NCBI GenBank assembly: GCA_944362965.1
Contig: CALVTR010000005.1
Coordinates: forward strand, 1 to 64,000
Origin: an uncultured Clostridia bacterium
Lineage (GTDB): Bacteria > Bacillota > Clostridia > Christensenellales > UBA1242
Length of the DNA: 64,000 nt
Direction of reading: 5' to 3'
Shown piece by piece: positions 16,261 through 26,466 of this stretch (the first letter of the stretch is position 1; each line of letters opens with the position of its first letter). The notes below the pieces were generated by a model that was given only the letters and a program-made list of their open reading frames with translations, searched no databases and was not told the DNA's origin. Made by a program: the position numbers and the translations under genes.

Positions 16261-18877
16261 TGACCTATCGCCAGCAATGACGCAATATTTGCAGATAAAA
16301 GAAAAATATCAAGACTGTATTCTATTCTATAGAATGGGTGATTTTTATGAAATGTTCTATGATGATGCTGTGATTGCTTCAAGAGAACTTGACCTAATAT
16401 TGACAGGCAAGTCTTGCGGAACTGAGAAAAAGGCTCCAATGTGCGGCGTTCCATACCATTCAGCGCAAACCTATGTTGCAAAGCTTGTCGCAAACGGACA
16501 TAAAGTTGCAATTTGCGAGCAGCTTAGCCTTCCACAAAAAGGTGTCAAAACTCTTGATCGTGATGTTGTCAGAGTTATAACACCAGGCACTCTCATTGAT
16601 GAAGAGATGCTTGAAGGGCAAAAGAACAACTATCTTATGTCAATATACAAAAATGGCGACAAAATTGGTGTAAGCTATGTGGACATCTCAACAGGAAATT
16701 TTGAAGTGCTTTCCATTACAAATAAACTTGAGAGCCAGCTAAATGACCTTATTTCAAGGGTTTCACCATCAGAGATTATTGGAAATAAAGAAGCCGCAGA
16801 CTTTTATAATAATCTTCCTATCGTTAGGCTCGGCACGGCAACAAAGCTCAATAAATATTATGAATGGGCTTTTTCAAAATCAAGGGCAACAGACAATCTT
16901 TCAAAGCAGTTTGGGGACAACTTTGAAGCAGTCTATGATTTAAAGGGCAAGAGCGAAATAATATGTAGCGGCGGAGCACTCTTTGAATATCTAAATGAAA
17001 CTCAAAAGCGATTCTTAAAAAATATAAATAAAATAGAAGTTGTCAAAAATAAGGACTTCATGACCATTGATATGAACACAAGACGCAATCTTGAACTTGT
17101 TGAGTCAGGCTATGATAGAAGAAGAGCAGGCTCGCTTATCTCTGTCATAGATAAAACAAAAACTGCAATGGGAAGGCGTTATTTAAGAAAAATGATTGAC
17201 GAGCCTTTGCAAGACCCTAAAGCCATAAATAAGCGACTAAATGCTGTTGGGTATCTAGCAAAAAAACTGATACTTAGAGATAGAATAGCTGAGAGTTTGC
17301 TTGGCATGAGCGATATTGAAAGACTTGCAGGAAGAGTTGCGTATGGCAATATTGAGCCTAAAGGAATGGTTCAACTTAAAGTCGCACTTATGAAGCTTCC
17401 TGCTCTTAAAGACATTTTGAAAGATATTGACGACCCTTATCTTATAGAGTGCCGCGATGATATAATAGACGTAAGTAATGTAGCCGAGATGCTTGATAAG
17501 GCCATTGATGAAGACAAACTTAATGAAAATAATGTCAAACTAAAAGATGGCGGTTTTATCAAGGCGGGCTTCAATAAAGAGCTTGACGATTATAGAAATG
17601 CAAAAGAGCTCGGAAAAACTTGGGTTGAAGAACTTGAGAAAAAGGAAATTGAAGCAACTGGCATCAAGAATTTAAAAATTCAGAGAAACAAAGTGTTTGG
17701 TTATTTTATTGAAGTGAATAGAAGCCAAATAGACAAAGTTCCAATAAGGTATGTCAGAAAGCAGACCGTTGCGAATAACGAACGCTATATCACAGAAGAC
17801 TTAAAGGTTATAGAAGACAAAGTTCTTGGCTCTGAAGAAAAGGCGATAGAGCTTGAAAACAATATTTTAAATGAGATAAAGAATATTCTATCTAAATATA
17901 TTTTAACCTTCCAACAAATTTCTCAAGGCATTTCAAAACTTGACGCAATCTATTCTCTTGCTGAAGTTGCGGTTAAAAATAACTACGTAAAACCAACAAT
18001 AAATGGCAGTGTCAAACAACTTAAGATAATAGATGGCAGACATCCGGTCGTTGAGCAATATTTAAATCGTGGGCAATTTGTAACAAATGACACTTTGCTT
18101 GATGAAGATGAAAATAAAATCATGATAATAACAGGTCCCAATATGGCGGGCAAAAGCACATATATGAGACAGGTCGCTCTTATAACTCTTCTTGCCCATA
18201 TAGGAAGTTTTGTTCCAGCAAAGGAAGCAACCATTCCTATAACTGACAGAATATTCACAAGGGTTGGCGCCAGTGATGACTTAGCCTTTGGACAAAGCAC
18301 ATTTATGGTTGAGATGAGCGAAGTTGCAAATATCCTAGCAAACGCAACAGATAAAAGCCTTATCATACTTGATGAAATAGGCAGGGGAACTTCAACGTTT
18401 GATGGTCTCAGCATTGCATGGGCGGTGGTCGAATATCTGTCAAAGAATTTTAAATCAAAAACCTTGTTTGCAACTCACTATCATGAACTTACAGAGCTTG
18501 AAGGTGTGCTTGACGGCGTAAAAAATTATAAGATTACCGTCAAAGAACTTGACGATGATGTTATCTTTTTACGAAAGATTGTCAGGGGCGGTGCAAACAA
18601 AAGCTTTGGTATAGAAGTTGCAAGACTTGCAGGCGTGCCTAAAGAAGTTATAGAAAGGGCAAAAGAGATTTCAGTAAATCTTGAAAAGGTAAATCAAAAA
18701 CTAGACCTAAATGTATTTAAAGAGAATAAGCAAAAGGCTGAAGACAACACAAAACTTGCGCTCGCTCTTTTATCAATCTTGCGTGATATTGATATGAATA
18801 GGGTGACACCAATGCACGCGTTTGACCTGCTTAATGATTTAGTTTTGCGTTCTAAGGAGAAAGATAATGAAGATTAA
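16250..18877 (+). CDS. mutS: DNA mismatch repair protein MutS
   Basis: An 875-aa mismatch-recognition ATPase. The N-terminal mismatch-binding motif is GDFYEMFYDDA (the Phe-x-Glu wedge). The connector, lever and clamp domains follow. The ATPase has Walker A GPNMAGKST near residue 629, the FMVEMSE segment, Walker B LIILDEIGRGTSTFDG and ATHYHEL. The start at 16250 has AAAGGAG upstream. It overlaps miaB by 11 nt and mutL by 11 nt, forming a tightly coupled repair operon. Confidence 0.98.
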   Translation: MKSNDLSPAMTQYLQIKEKYQDCILFYRMGDFYEMFYDDAVIASRELDLILTGKSCGTEKKAPMCGVPYHSAQTYVAKLVANGHKVAICEQLSLPQKGVKTLDRDVVRVITPGTLIDEEMLEGQKNNYLMSIYKNGDKIGVSYVDISTGNFEVLSITNKLESQLNDLISRVSPSEIIGNKEAADFYNNLPIVRLGTATKLNKYYEWAFSKSRATDNLSKQFGDNFEAVYDLKGKSEIICSGGALFEYLNETQKRFLKNINKIEVVKNKDFMTIDMNTRRNLELVESGYDRRRAGSLISVIDKTKTAMGRRYLRKMIDEPLQDPKAINKRLNAVGYLAKKLILRDRIAESLLGMSDIERLAGRVAYGNIEPKGMVQLKVALMKLPALKDILKDIDDPYLIECRDDIIDVSNVAEMLDKAIDEDKLNENNVKLKDGGFIKAGFNKELDDYRNAKELGKTWVEELEKKEIEATGIKNLKIQRNKVFGYFIEVNRSQIDKVPIRYVRKQTVANNERYITEDLKVIEDKVLGSEEKAIELENNILNEIKNILSKYILTFQQISQGISKLDAIYSLAEVAVKNNYVKPTINGSVKQLKIIDGRHPVVEQYLNRGQFVTNDTLLDEDENKIMIITGPNMAGKSTYMRQVALITLLAHIGSFVPAKEATIPITDRIFTRVGASDDLAFGQSTFMVEMSEVANILANATDKSLIILDEIGRGTSTFDGLSIAWAVVEYLSKNFKSKTLFATHYHELTELEGVLDGVKNYKITVKELDDDVIFLRKIVRGGANKSFGIEVARLAGVPKEVIERAKEISVNLEKVNQKLDLNVFKENKQKAEDNTKLALALLSILRDIDMNRVTPMHAFDLLNDLVLRSKEKDNED

Positions 18878-20915
18878 CGTTCTAGAGGCAAGGGTATACA
18901 ATAGAATATCCGCAGGCGAAGTTGTTGAAAAACCGGCATCAATAGTCAAAGAGCTTGTTGAAAACAGCATTGACGCAGGTGCCAAAAACATTAGAATAGA
19001 GATAGAAGAAGGCGGAATAAAAAGCATCACCGTTTCAGATGATGGCTGTGGTATTGATAGAGATGATATCATGGTAGCCTTTTTGCCGCATGCAACAAGC
19101 AAGATAAAGGATGTTGACGACCTTGATAATATACAAAGTCTAGGTTTTAGGGGAGAAGCTCTCGCAAGCATCTCTTCAGTATGCCAAGTCAAACTTTCAA
19201 CTAAAACTGCAGATTCACAAGTAGGCTACATGGTAAAAGTAAATGGCGGCATCTTTGATAAGGTTGTGGAAACTGCAAGGTCTAATGGAACAACAATAAC
19301 CTGTGCAAACCTTTTCTTTAATACTCCTGCTCGGGCTAAATTCTTAAGAAAACCTAAAACTGAAGAGGCTGAAATAACGCATTTAATAGAGAAATTTATG
19401 CTTTCAAACAGCCATATAGCCTTTGCATACTATGTCGATGGAAAGCAGGTTTATAACACAACATCTTGTGATATGCAAGACATAATATATACGATATACG
19501 GAAAAGAAGTGTATGATAATTTAGTTGAGCTTAACTATGAAGACAGCGGTTATAAAATCTCGGGTTATGTTACAAAGCCAAAAATATCAAAGAGCAACAG
19601 AACATATCAAACGCTCTTTGTCAATGGCAGATGCGTTGAAAATTTCCTTATCTCAAATGCAGTTCAAAGCGTATATGAAACATTTTTGATGAAAGGAAGG
19701 TTTCCTGTCTATGTGATTTCTATAACCTTGCCAGCTGACTGCGTCGACGTCAATGTGCATCCATCGAAAAAAGAAGTTAAATTCGAAAACCCAAATAGAA
19801 TGTTCAGTATGGTGCGTAAGGCAGTTGAAAACGCACTGCTTTCAACCAATCAAATTGCTAATTTTATGTTTAGCGAAGAAGATTATTTGACCGCTAAGAA
19901 GGACAATTTGAATAGCATTCTCAATGGTGATAATAGTTTTGTCCAAGATAAATCAACTATTCAAACTATTGCAGATAACAACTTTAGTAATACTGAAGTT
20001 AAAGAAGAAAATATAGAAAATCAAAACTATAACAAAAGACCTAATCTGACAGGGCAAGGACATAGCTTTAGTGTAGATTTATTCGATAGGGATGAGAAAA
20101 TTATAGATCCTAAAGAATTTGAAATCAAAGTTGAGAAAGCTCAAGATGTTGTCAATAATTCAAACAAAAACATAATAGACGGAAATGGTAAAACAAATCC
20201 AGAACTTGACGATTTGTCAAATATGTCAATCAAGGATAAATATATAACAACTACAAATAATAATTCAACTTTCTTTTTTGACCAATCTGGAGAAAAATTT
20301 ACTGGGCAGTTAAAGTCAGCTGAGCAAAACTTTTTGCAAGCATCAGTTAAAGACGAAATGAAAATTCTTGGCACGTTGTTTAAAACTTACATTGTGATAG
20401 AGCTTGATGACAGCGTATATTTTATTGACCAACATGCAGCGCATGAGAGACTACTATTTGACAAGCTTGTAAAACTAGTTGACGAAGGAAATGTTGCAAG
20501 ACAAGAGCTTCTCGCTCCATATACTTTCACACTTGGTGCAAAAGAATCTCAAAATCTTGACCTAGCACTTGATGATTTGCAAAAGATGGGCTTTAATATT
20601 GAAAAAACAGATTATACCTACAAGATAACAAGCGTGCCTTATGTGCTTTCTTATATAGAGCTTGATAAGTTTGTAGATGAACTTATTAAAGATAGTATAA
20701 GCTGGGACAAAAAGCCAAGCGATTTTATTCACAACAAACTATGTCAATCAGCATGCAAACATGCGATAAAAGCGGGTGACAGTTTGTCAAAAGATGAATG
20801 TGCATATCTTATAGAGCAAGTCAGAAAGGGTGTTATGCTTTGTCCACATGGCAGACCAATCACGCTTGTTATAACAAGATATGAGTTTGAGAAGATGTTT
20901 AAGCGTGTTGTTTAG
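18867..20915 (+). CDS. mutL: DNA mismatch repair protein MutL (endonuclease type)
   Basis: A 682-aa GHKL ATPase and latent endonuclease. The N-terminal motifs are ENSIDAGAK, DDGCGI and GFRGEAL. A variable Asn-rich linker (about 335-500) joins the C-terminal dimerisation/nuclease domain. Nuclease motifs are seen: DQHAAHER near residue 521 (the usual last Glu of DQHA-x2-E-x4-E is Asp), ACKHAIKAGD and CPHGRP. This is the nicking MutL type of organisms without MutH. AAGGAG precedes the ATG, which lies within the mutS end. Confidence 0.97.
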   Translation: MKINVLEARVYNRISAGEVVEKPASIVKELVENSIDAGAKNIRIEIEEGGIKSITVSDDGCGIDRDDIMVAFLPHATSKIKDVDDLDNIQSLGFRGEALASISSVCQVKLSTKTADSQVGYMVKVNGGIFDKVVETARSNGTTITCANLFFNTPARAKFLRKPKTEEAEITHLIEKFMLSNSHIAFAYYVDGKQVYNTTSCDMQDIIYTIYGKEVYDNLVELNYEDSGYKISGYVTKPKISKSNRTYQTLFVNGRCVENFLISNAVQSVYETFLMKGRFPVYVISITLPADCVDVNVHPSKKEVKFENPNRMFSMVRKAVENALLSTNQIANFMFSEEDYLTAKKDNLNSILNGDNSFVQDKSTIQTIADNNFSNTEVKEENIENQNYNKRPNLTGQGHSFSVDLFDRDEKIIDPKEFEIKVEKAQDVVNNSNKNIIDGNGKTNPELDDLSNMSIKDKYITTTNNNSTFFFDQSGEKFTGQLKSAEQNFLQASVKDEMKILGTLFKTYIVIELDDSVYFIDQHAAHERLLFDKLVKLVDEGNVARQELLAPYTFTLGAKESQNLDLALDDLQKMGFNIEKTDYTYKITSVPYVLSYIELDKFVDELIKDSISWDKKPSDFIHNKLCQSACKHAIKAGDSLSKDECAYLIEQVRKGVMLCPHGRPITLVITRYEFEKMFKRVV

Positions 20916-21064
20916 TAATATTCGTTTTAAACTAATTTTGAATAAAATTCTGTAAAAATAATTTTAAATTTATTTTTATGTAATATAAGCTTAAAAAATA
21001 TAAAACAAAATATATTGTTATTTAAACATAATTATTTTATTTCCGATTTTTTTATAGGTGTTTC

Positions 21065-21985
21065 ATGAAGATTACAAACAAACCAAAAGTTTTATTTATT
21101 CTTGGTCCAACGGGAAGTGGAAAATCAGACATTGCAGTTAAACTTGCTTTAAAATACAATGGTGAAATCATTTCCGCTGATTCTGTTCAGGTTTACAATG
21201 AATTTAATATAGGCTCAGCAAAAGTGACAAAAAGCGAGATGGGTGGTATAACTCACTATGGCATAGATATAAAGTCGCCAACTGAAGAGTTTTCTGTCTA
21301 TGATTATGTGCAATATACTTTGCAAAAGATAGAAGATATAACAAAAAGGGGAAAACTTCCAATAGTAGTTGGCGGAACAGGGCTATATGTTAAGTCGTTA
21401 ATAGAAGGCTATAACTTTGGAGATACCGAAAAACACCAAGATTTCCGCGAAGAACTTGAAGAAGAAATAAAACAGCACGGGCTTGACTATGTTTATCAAA
21501 AACTTTGTCAAAAGGATGGTAAACTTGCAAGCACTATTGATAAAAACAACCCTTCACGAGTTATCAGGGCTCTTGAAATTGCAACCTATGGCAGCGGAAA
21601 GGAAAAAACTAATAATTGCCAATATGATTTCAAAATTATCGCAATAACACTTGATAGGGAGAAACTTTATGCAAAAATCAATGCAAGGGTTGATAAAATG
21701 ATTGAGAGCGGCTTGATAGAAGAAGTGAAATCACTTTATAATAAGTATGGCGAGAGCGTTCAGCCAATGAAAGCTATTGGCTATAAAGAAGTTTTGTCGT
21801 ATTTAAAGGGAGAAACTCAAAAGCAAACCATGATAGACTTAATAAAACAGCATACAAGAAATTATGCGAAAAGGCAGCTTACTTTTTTGCGTGGAATTAA
21901 TAATATCACCTATATTGACAACAATGATAAAGAGAAGGCATTTTCAGATGCTTGTAAGGAGATAGAAAAATGGCTACAAATGTAG
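21065..21985 (+). CDS. miaA: tRNA dimethylallyltransferase MiaA
   Basis: A 306-aa enzyme that transfers a dimethylallyl group to A37 of UNN-reading tRNAs; its product is the substrate of MiaB encoded 5 kb upstream. The P-loop is GPTGSGKS near the start, then SADSVQVY and the PIVVGGTGLYVKSL segment. AGGTG precedes the ATG. A 150-bp AT-rich gap separates it from mutL, and it overlaps the following gene by 16 nt. Confidence 0.97.
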   Translation: MKITNKPKVLFILGPTGSGKSDIAVKLALKYNGEIISADSVQVYNEFNIGSAKVTKSEMGGITHYGIDIKSPTEEFSVYDYVQYTLQKIEDITKRGKLPIVVGGTGLYVKSLIEGYNFGDTEKHQDFREELEEEIKQHGLDYVYQKLCQKDGKLASTIDKNNPSRVIRALEIATYGSGKEKTNNCQYDFKIIAITLDREKLYAKINARVDKMIESGLIEEVKSLYNKYGESVQPMKAIGYKEVLSYLKGETQKQTMIDLIKQHTRNYAKRQLTFLRGINNITYIDNNDKEKAFSDACKEIEKWLQM

Positions 21986-23193
21986 ATAAAATTTTAAAAG
22001 AAACCGAAAAGAAATTGCAACCACAATTTGAAAGAATTGAGCAAATAGCATTTAAAAATCAAAAGAAGGTTTTGCAAGCTTTTATTGACATGAGAGTCTC
22101 ATCTCAATGTTTTGCAGGCACAACGGGCTATGGCTATGATGATGTGGGCAGAGACACCTTAGCGAAGGTTTACGCAAAGGTATTTGGCGGTGAAAAAGCT
22201 ATTGTTTCACCAATCTTAACTTGTGGCACTCATGCAATAACAACAGTTTTGTATGGGCTTTTAAGAGCGGGAGACACAATGCTTTCCGTCACAGGTTTGC
22301 CTTATGACACACTCCATGAAACCCTTTTTGGCAAAGGCAATAGTTCGCTTGAAGACTATGGCGTGAAGTATAAGCAGATAGATTTAAACGAAGATAGCAC
22401 TTTCAAATTAGATGAGATCTATTCGGCTATTAAGGAAATAAATCCTAAGGTTGTCTATCTTCAAAGGTCAAGGGGGTATAGTAGCAGAAAAGCGCTTTCT
22501 CCTTATGATATGAAGGAGCTTTTTGATAATGTCAAAAAACTGTCAAAAGACTGCTTTATTGTTGTTGATAACTGCTATGGTGAGTTTGTAGACGATATAG
22601 AGCCAACCGATGTTGGTGCAGACGTTATAGTCGGCTCGCTTATCAAAAATCCGGGCGGGGGACTTGCTCCAACAGGTGGCTATATTGTTGGCAGTGAAAA
22701 AGCGATATACCTTATTTCAACTCGTTATACCAATCCCTCACTTAAGCTTGAAGTTGGCTCTTTTGAAATGGGCTATAGGCTATTCTATCAAGGACTATTC
22801 TTAGCTCCACACACAGTCGCTCAGGCACTAAAAGGCACAGCTCTTGTTGGACAGATAATGCAAGACAAGGGCTATAAAGTTATTCCATCAAATCAGGAAA
22901 AGCCAGAAGATATTGTCAAATCAGTGGTATTCAACACAGCGGAAGAGCTTATCAAATTTGTTCAAACAGTTCAAACGGTGTCTCCAATAGATGGCTACGT
23001 TCTTCCACTTGCTTGGGATATGCCAGGCTATCAAGATAAGGTGATTATGGCAGCAGGAACCTTTGTTGGCGGCTCATCGATAGAGCTTTCATGCGATAGC
23101 CCGATAAGAGCACCATATATTGCCTATTTTCAAGGCGGCTTGACATATGAGCACGTTAAAGCCTTTGCAGAAAAACTTATTGAAATATATTGA
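21970..23193 (+). CDS. Methionine gamma-lyase family PLP protein (YnbB, 'aluminium resistance' family)
   Basis: A 407-aa PLP-dependent fold-type I protein of the PF06838 family. Seen: the ISSQCF-like start (VSSQCFAGTTGYGYDD), SPILTCGTHAITTVLYG binding the cofactor phosphate, VVDNCYGEFVD with the PLP-contacting Asp, and the lysine segment GSLIKNPGGGLAPTGGY. The biochemical substrate of the family is not settled; cysteine/methionine lyase activity is predicted. miaA followed by this gene is a common Firmicutes pairing. Translationally coupled to miaA. Confidence 0.88.
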   Translation: MATNVDKILKETEKKLQPQFERIEQIAFKNQKKVLQAFIDMRVSSQCFAGTTGYGYDDVGRDTLAKVYAKVFGGEKAIVSPILTCGTHAITTVLYGLLRAGDTMLSVTGLPYDTLHETLFGKGNSSLEDYGVKYKQIDLNEDSTFKLDEIYSAIKEINPKVVYLQRSRGYSSRKALSPYDMKELFDNVKKLSKDCFIVVDNCYGEFVDDIEPTDVGADVIVGSLIKNPGGGLAPTGGYIVGSEKAIYLISTRYTNPSLKLEVGSFEMGYRLFYQGLFLAPHTVAQALKGTALVGQIMQDKGYKVIPSNQEKPEDIVKSVVFNTAEELIKFVQTVQTVSPIDGYVLPLAWDMPGYQDKVIMAAGTFVGGSSIELSCDSPIRAPYIAYFQGGLTYEHVKAFAEKLIEIY

Positions 23194-23251
23194 TGACTAT
23201 AAAATCCATTTTTGGGCTTCATAATTTGATGGTAAAAAATTGGCGGTGTTT

Positions 23252-23711
23252 ATGAAAAATAGATTTTATTGTGCTGAAGTTTGGCCTTTTTATTTACTAA
23301 TGGCTCAGCCGTTATTAATAAGTATCATATTGCTATTATGCAAAGAATGGTTGCCAGTGCTTTTCTGCTTTATTGCATTCTTATTTTTTGCGATTCCTTG
23401 TATTATATGGCGTAAACTATTTTTTGCAAAAATAGAGTTCTCGGAATTTGGGGTAAGTAAGGTCTATGGCAAAGAAGTTATAAATAGTATAAAATGGGAA
23501 GATATAGTTGAGATAAGAGCGTTGCCTCAAAATTTTATATATCTTAGATAAACCTTATGATAAAAGTATATTAAGTAAACCAAAAACAAATATTTGTTTT
23601 TGTATAACAGGTGAAAAATTAGATGCTTTTCTTCAGTTCAAAGAGAAATTTCAAGACAAGATTACAGATATATCTATTTTAAGTAAAAAGCTTCAAGAGC
23701 GATTTTATTGA
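23252..23711 (+). pseudogene. Small membrane protein gene broken by a frameshift
   Basis: From the ATG at 23252 the frame encodes two hydrophobic helices and a soluble part (FSEFGVSKVYGKEVINSIKW) and stops at 23551. The +1 frame continues without a gap of sense: ILYILDKPYDKSILSKPK, then FCITGEKLDAFLQFKEKF, to a stop at 23711, giving a protein of about 152 aa of PH-like membrane type. The switch lies in the A/T run near 23530-23550. A real frameshift mutation, a sequencing error or programmed shifting could all explain it. The intact family is unknown to me. Confidence 0.65.
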
Positions 23712-23784
23712 CTTTATAAATTAAGCAGTATTATCTTTATTATATATTTGTTCTTTTTTCGACAAAATACTCATAGAATGGAGT

Positions 23785-24402
23785 ATGAAGTCAAAAAATA
23801 GAAATCATATTTTTAGAGATGCCTGCAATTTTATTCTCGAGTCAATAAAAGAGTGTAAAATAAAAACAATAATAATTATAGTTGTTTCAATAATTACACT
23901 AATTACAGGCATTATTGTAGCCATAAGAACGCATGACAGCTACAACATACAAAACAACTATGGGGTGGTGGACTTATCTTCAAATAATATAAGCACTTCC
24001 ACTTTTTTTACGCGTCTACTGTCGATGCTGCTTGTATTTCTAATATTGCTTGGAAGTTCTTACAATAAGTATACTTCTGTTATAGGGCTCATTTTTCTAG
24101 GCTATAGGGCATATTTGCTTGGTCTTAATCTATGTTTGATGATTATCTTCTATGGGTTCTCAGGCGTGATTGTGTCCGTCATTGTTGCCTTTCCATGTCA
24201 GCTTATAACACTGGCTATACTTGGCGTTTTCTTTATTATGATGTCAAAGACCTTTTGTGACTATAGGGCTTTCGGCGGCTGTAGAATACCTAAGCAAAAG
24301 ACAAAAATAATACTTGCAACTTTAATTTTACTACTTCTTGTATGTATCTTAGAGTCATTGCTGCTTACATTATTTAGTGCCAAGATAATACTTGTAATAT
24401 AG
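23785..24402 (+). CDS. SpoIIM-like integral membrane protein
   Basis: A 205-aa protein with about five membrane helices. The pattern (a first helix, an extracytoplasmic loop, then a cluster of helices with a GYRAYLLGLNL segment and a closing LLLLVCILESLLL helix) resembles the stage II sporulation protein M (DUF95) family. In B. subtilis SpoIIM anchors the DMP complex that remodels septal peptidoglycan during engulfment. GGAG precedes the ATG. The next gene is a DacF-type carboxypeptidase, and spoIIM-dacF proximity fits sporulation. The assignment rests on hydropathy and weak motifs. Confidence 0.5.
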   Translation: MKSKNRNHIFRDACNFILESIKECKIKTIIIIVVSIITLITGIIVAIRTHDSYNIQNNYGVVDLSSNNISTSTFFTRLLSMLLVFLILLGSSYNKYTSVIGLIFLGYRAYLLGLNLCLMIIFYGFSGVIVSVIVAFPCQLITLAILGVFFIMMSKTFCDYRAFGGCRIPKQKTKIILATLILLLLVCILESLLLTLFSAKIILVI

Positions 24403-24522
24403 GTGTTTTCAAACTATTGATAAAGCAATCCATTTATATTTTGCAAGTTATTTGATAAACATAATAAAAACTGAATAAAAAAGATTTTTTTGATAAAACT
24501 ATTTGCAAAAGGAGAAAGTTTT

Positions 24523-25674
24523 ATGAAAAGATTTTTCATATTTGGTATTTTGTTATGTATATTAGCTACTACATTTTGTATTTCACCAGCCATATCAACT
24601 TTTGCTGAAGGTGAAGTTGATTTAACTTGCAAGAGTGCATGCCTTGTTGACTATGCGTCAGGAACAATGCTTTATGGGCATAATCCGAAGGAGCATTTAC
24701 CAATCGCGAGCATGGTAAAGATGATGACAATTTTGCTTACACTCGATGAGTTTGATAAGGGCAATTTAACAGAAGAAACTCTTATCACCACAACAGAGAA
24801 CGCGTCAAGCATGGGCGGCAGTCAAGTTTTTATAGACCCTTATGTTCAATACACTGCAGGAGATTTATTAAAGAGCGTTGTTATGGCTTCAGCGAATGAT
24901 GCGTCAGTTGCACTTGCAGAGCACATAAGTGGAAGCGAAAAAACATTTGTAACAAAGATGAATGAAAGGGCGAAAGAGCTTGGCATGAATGATACATATT
25001 ATGTAAACTGCACAGGTCTACCAGCACCTGAACAATACTCATGTGCACAGGATTGTGCGATAGTCTTAAAAGAAGTGGCAGAGCATGATCTATATCACAA
25101 ATATAGCACAATTTGGATGGATGAACTTGTGCATCCATCAGGCAGAAAGACCGAGCTTGTCAACACCAACAGACTTATAAGATACTATGAAGGCTGCGAT
25201 GGTGGCAAAACGGGCTCTACGAATGAAGCAGGTTGCTGTTTATCAGCTTCTGCTAAAAGAAATAACATGAGACTTATATCAGTTGTAATTGGTGCAAGCA
25301 ACAGCCAAACTAGATTTAATGAGTGCACAAAATTGTTTAATTATGGCTTTGCAAATTATGAATCGAAAACTATACTAGACAGCCTTACGCCTGTTATGAA
25401 CTTAAAGGTTAATAAAGGTAAATGTGACAATGTAGATGTTTATGCTAAAGATAACTTTGCAGTTGTCGTTAAAAAGGGTGACCAGCATGACTACGAAGTA
25501 ACATTTGAAAATCCTGAAAAGGTTTCAGCTCCTACTAAAAATGGAGACGTAGTAGGCAAGGCGATTATTTCAAAAAATGGCAATATTATGCAAGAAATAG
25601 ATTTGGTTGTAAAAACCGATATTGCCGAGCTTTCACTTAAAGATTGCTTTGATAGAATAGTAAATGCTTGGTAA
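24523..25674 (+). CDS. D-alanyl-D-alanine carboxypeptidase (DacF-like, PBP5 family)
   Basis: About 383 aa with an N-terminal signal peptide ending near FAEG. The serine peptidase S11 motifs are complete: SMVK (in IASMVKMM), SAND and KTG (GGKTGSTNEAG). A beta-rich PBP5-type C-terminal domain follows (about 275-365), ending in a candidate amphipathic anchor (LSLKDCFDRIVNAW). It trims the terminal D-Ala of peptidoglycan stem peptides outside the membrane. I start at 24523, with AAAGGAG upstream, not at the earlier in-frame codon. Closed by a strong terminator. Confidence 0.92.
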   Translation: MKRFFIFGILLCILATTFCISPAISTFAEGEVDLTCKSACLVDYASGTMLYGHNPKEHLPIASMVKMMTILLTLDEFDKGNLTEETLITTTENASSMGGSQVFIDPYVQYTAGDLLKSVVMASANDASVALAEHISGSEKTFVTKMNERAKELGMNDTYYVNCTGLPAPEQYSCAQDCAIVLKEVAEHDLYHKYSTIWMDELVHPSGRKTELVNTNRLIRYYEGCDGGKTGSTNEAGCCLSASAKRNNMRLISVVIGASNSQTRFNECTKLFNYGFANYESKTILDSLTPVMNLKVNKGKCDNVDVYAKDNFAVVVKKGDQHDYEVTFENPEKVSAPTKNGDVVGKAIISKNGNIMQEIDLVVKTDIAELSLKDCFDRIVNAW

Positions 25675-25688
25675 ACAAAAACAAAATT

Positions 25689-25713
25689 CCATCAGTATAT
25701 CTGATGGTTTTTT
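25689..25713 (+). terminator. Terminator after the carboxypeptidase gene
   Basis: CCATCAG/CTGATGG stem, loop TATAT, six T residues. Confidence 0.9.
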
Positions 25714-25812
25714 GTTTGATTTTATGGGCAAATTTATTGTATAGATAGAAAATTAAATGGCACTAAAATAAAAACAATTCTAAATGTTATTTAGATCCTA
25801 TGATATAAAAAG

Positions 25813-26430
25813 TTATATTAAGATAACATTTATTTCAAAGGAATAATCAATTTCAGGGTAATAAAATTTTAGTTTGCAATCATGAGTCAAATACAGCGAA
25901 AATAGATGCAAGTTTTTGTTTATGACAACATCTTGATCTGTTTCAATTTTGTAATTTAAATCATTAAGTTTGTTGTTTAATCTATCATAGATAGTAAGCT
26001 CAAAAATACAAACATTTCCATTTACAAATAGAGTATTATTTTGAAATTCGCAATCTTGCATTGTCAAAATATCATAGCTATAGCCATTGTTATAAACGGT
26101 GACTTGAATTTGCTCTTTGCTTATTTGGTTTTCAAAACTTGCTATCATTGTCACTTCAACTTGTCCAGCCTTAAGACCAATGATTTTTTCTTTGTCTATA
26201 GAAATAATATCTTCTTTATTGACAGAAAACGTTATGTCAGCATTAACATTAGAAACTTGATAAAAATTATAAACACATTCACCAACAAAAAGTGATAAAT
26301 CGTGACCTAACAAAGATAAAGGTGACACTTTATCTTTATTTGTGTTAAATGAAAAATAAACAAGAAGCAGCACAATGCTTACAGCTAGAAGCAGCAAGCT
26401 TGTGAGCACGCTTACAACTCTTTTTGTCAT
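25813..26430 (-). CDS. Membrane-anchored protein with a BIG2-like Ig domain
   Basis: About 205 aa from the ATG at 26430. One N-terminal membrane anchor (about 5-28) is followed by an extracytoplasmic region. VNKEDIISIDKEKIIGLKAG with the following QVEVTMIASF resembles bacterial Ig-like (BIG2) repeats. The rest is beta-rich and unfamiliar. There is no Shine-Dalgarno sequence; TTGATT and TATTAT lie so that transcription would start at about the ATG (TATTAT ends 8 bases before it). Function unknown; probably surface exposed. Confidence 0.6.
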   Translation of the reverse strand: MTKRVVSVLTSLLLLAVSIVLLLVYFSFNTNKDKVSPLSLLGHDLSLFVGECVYNFYQVSNVNADITFSVNKEDIISIDKEKIIGLKAGQVEVTMIASFENQISKEQIQVTVYNNGYSYDILTMQDCEFQNNTLFVNGNVCIFELTIYDRLNNKLNDLNYKIETDQDVVINKNLHLFSLYLTHDCKLKFYYPEIDYSFEINVILI

Positions 26431-26466
26431 ACATGAAAATAATAGCAAATTTTGTCGAAAAATCAA

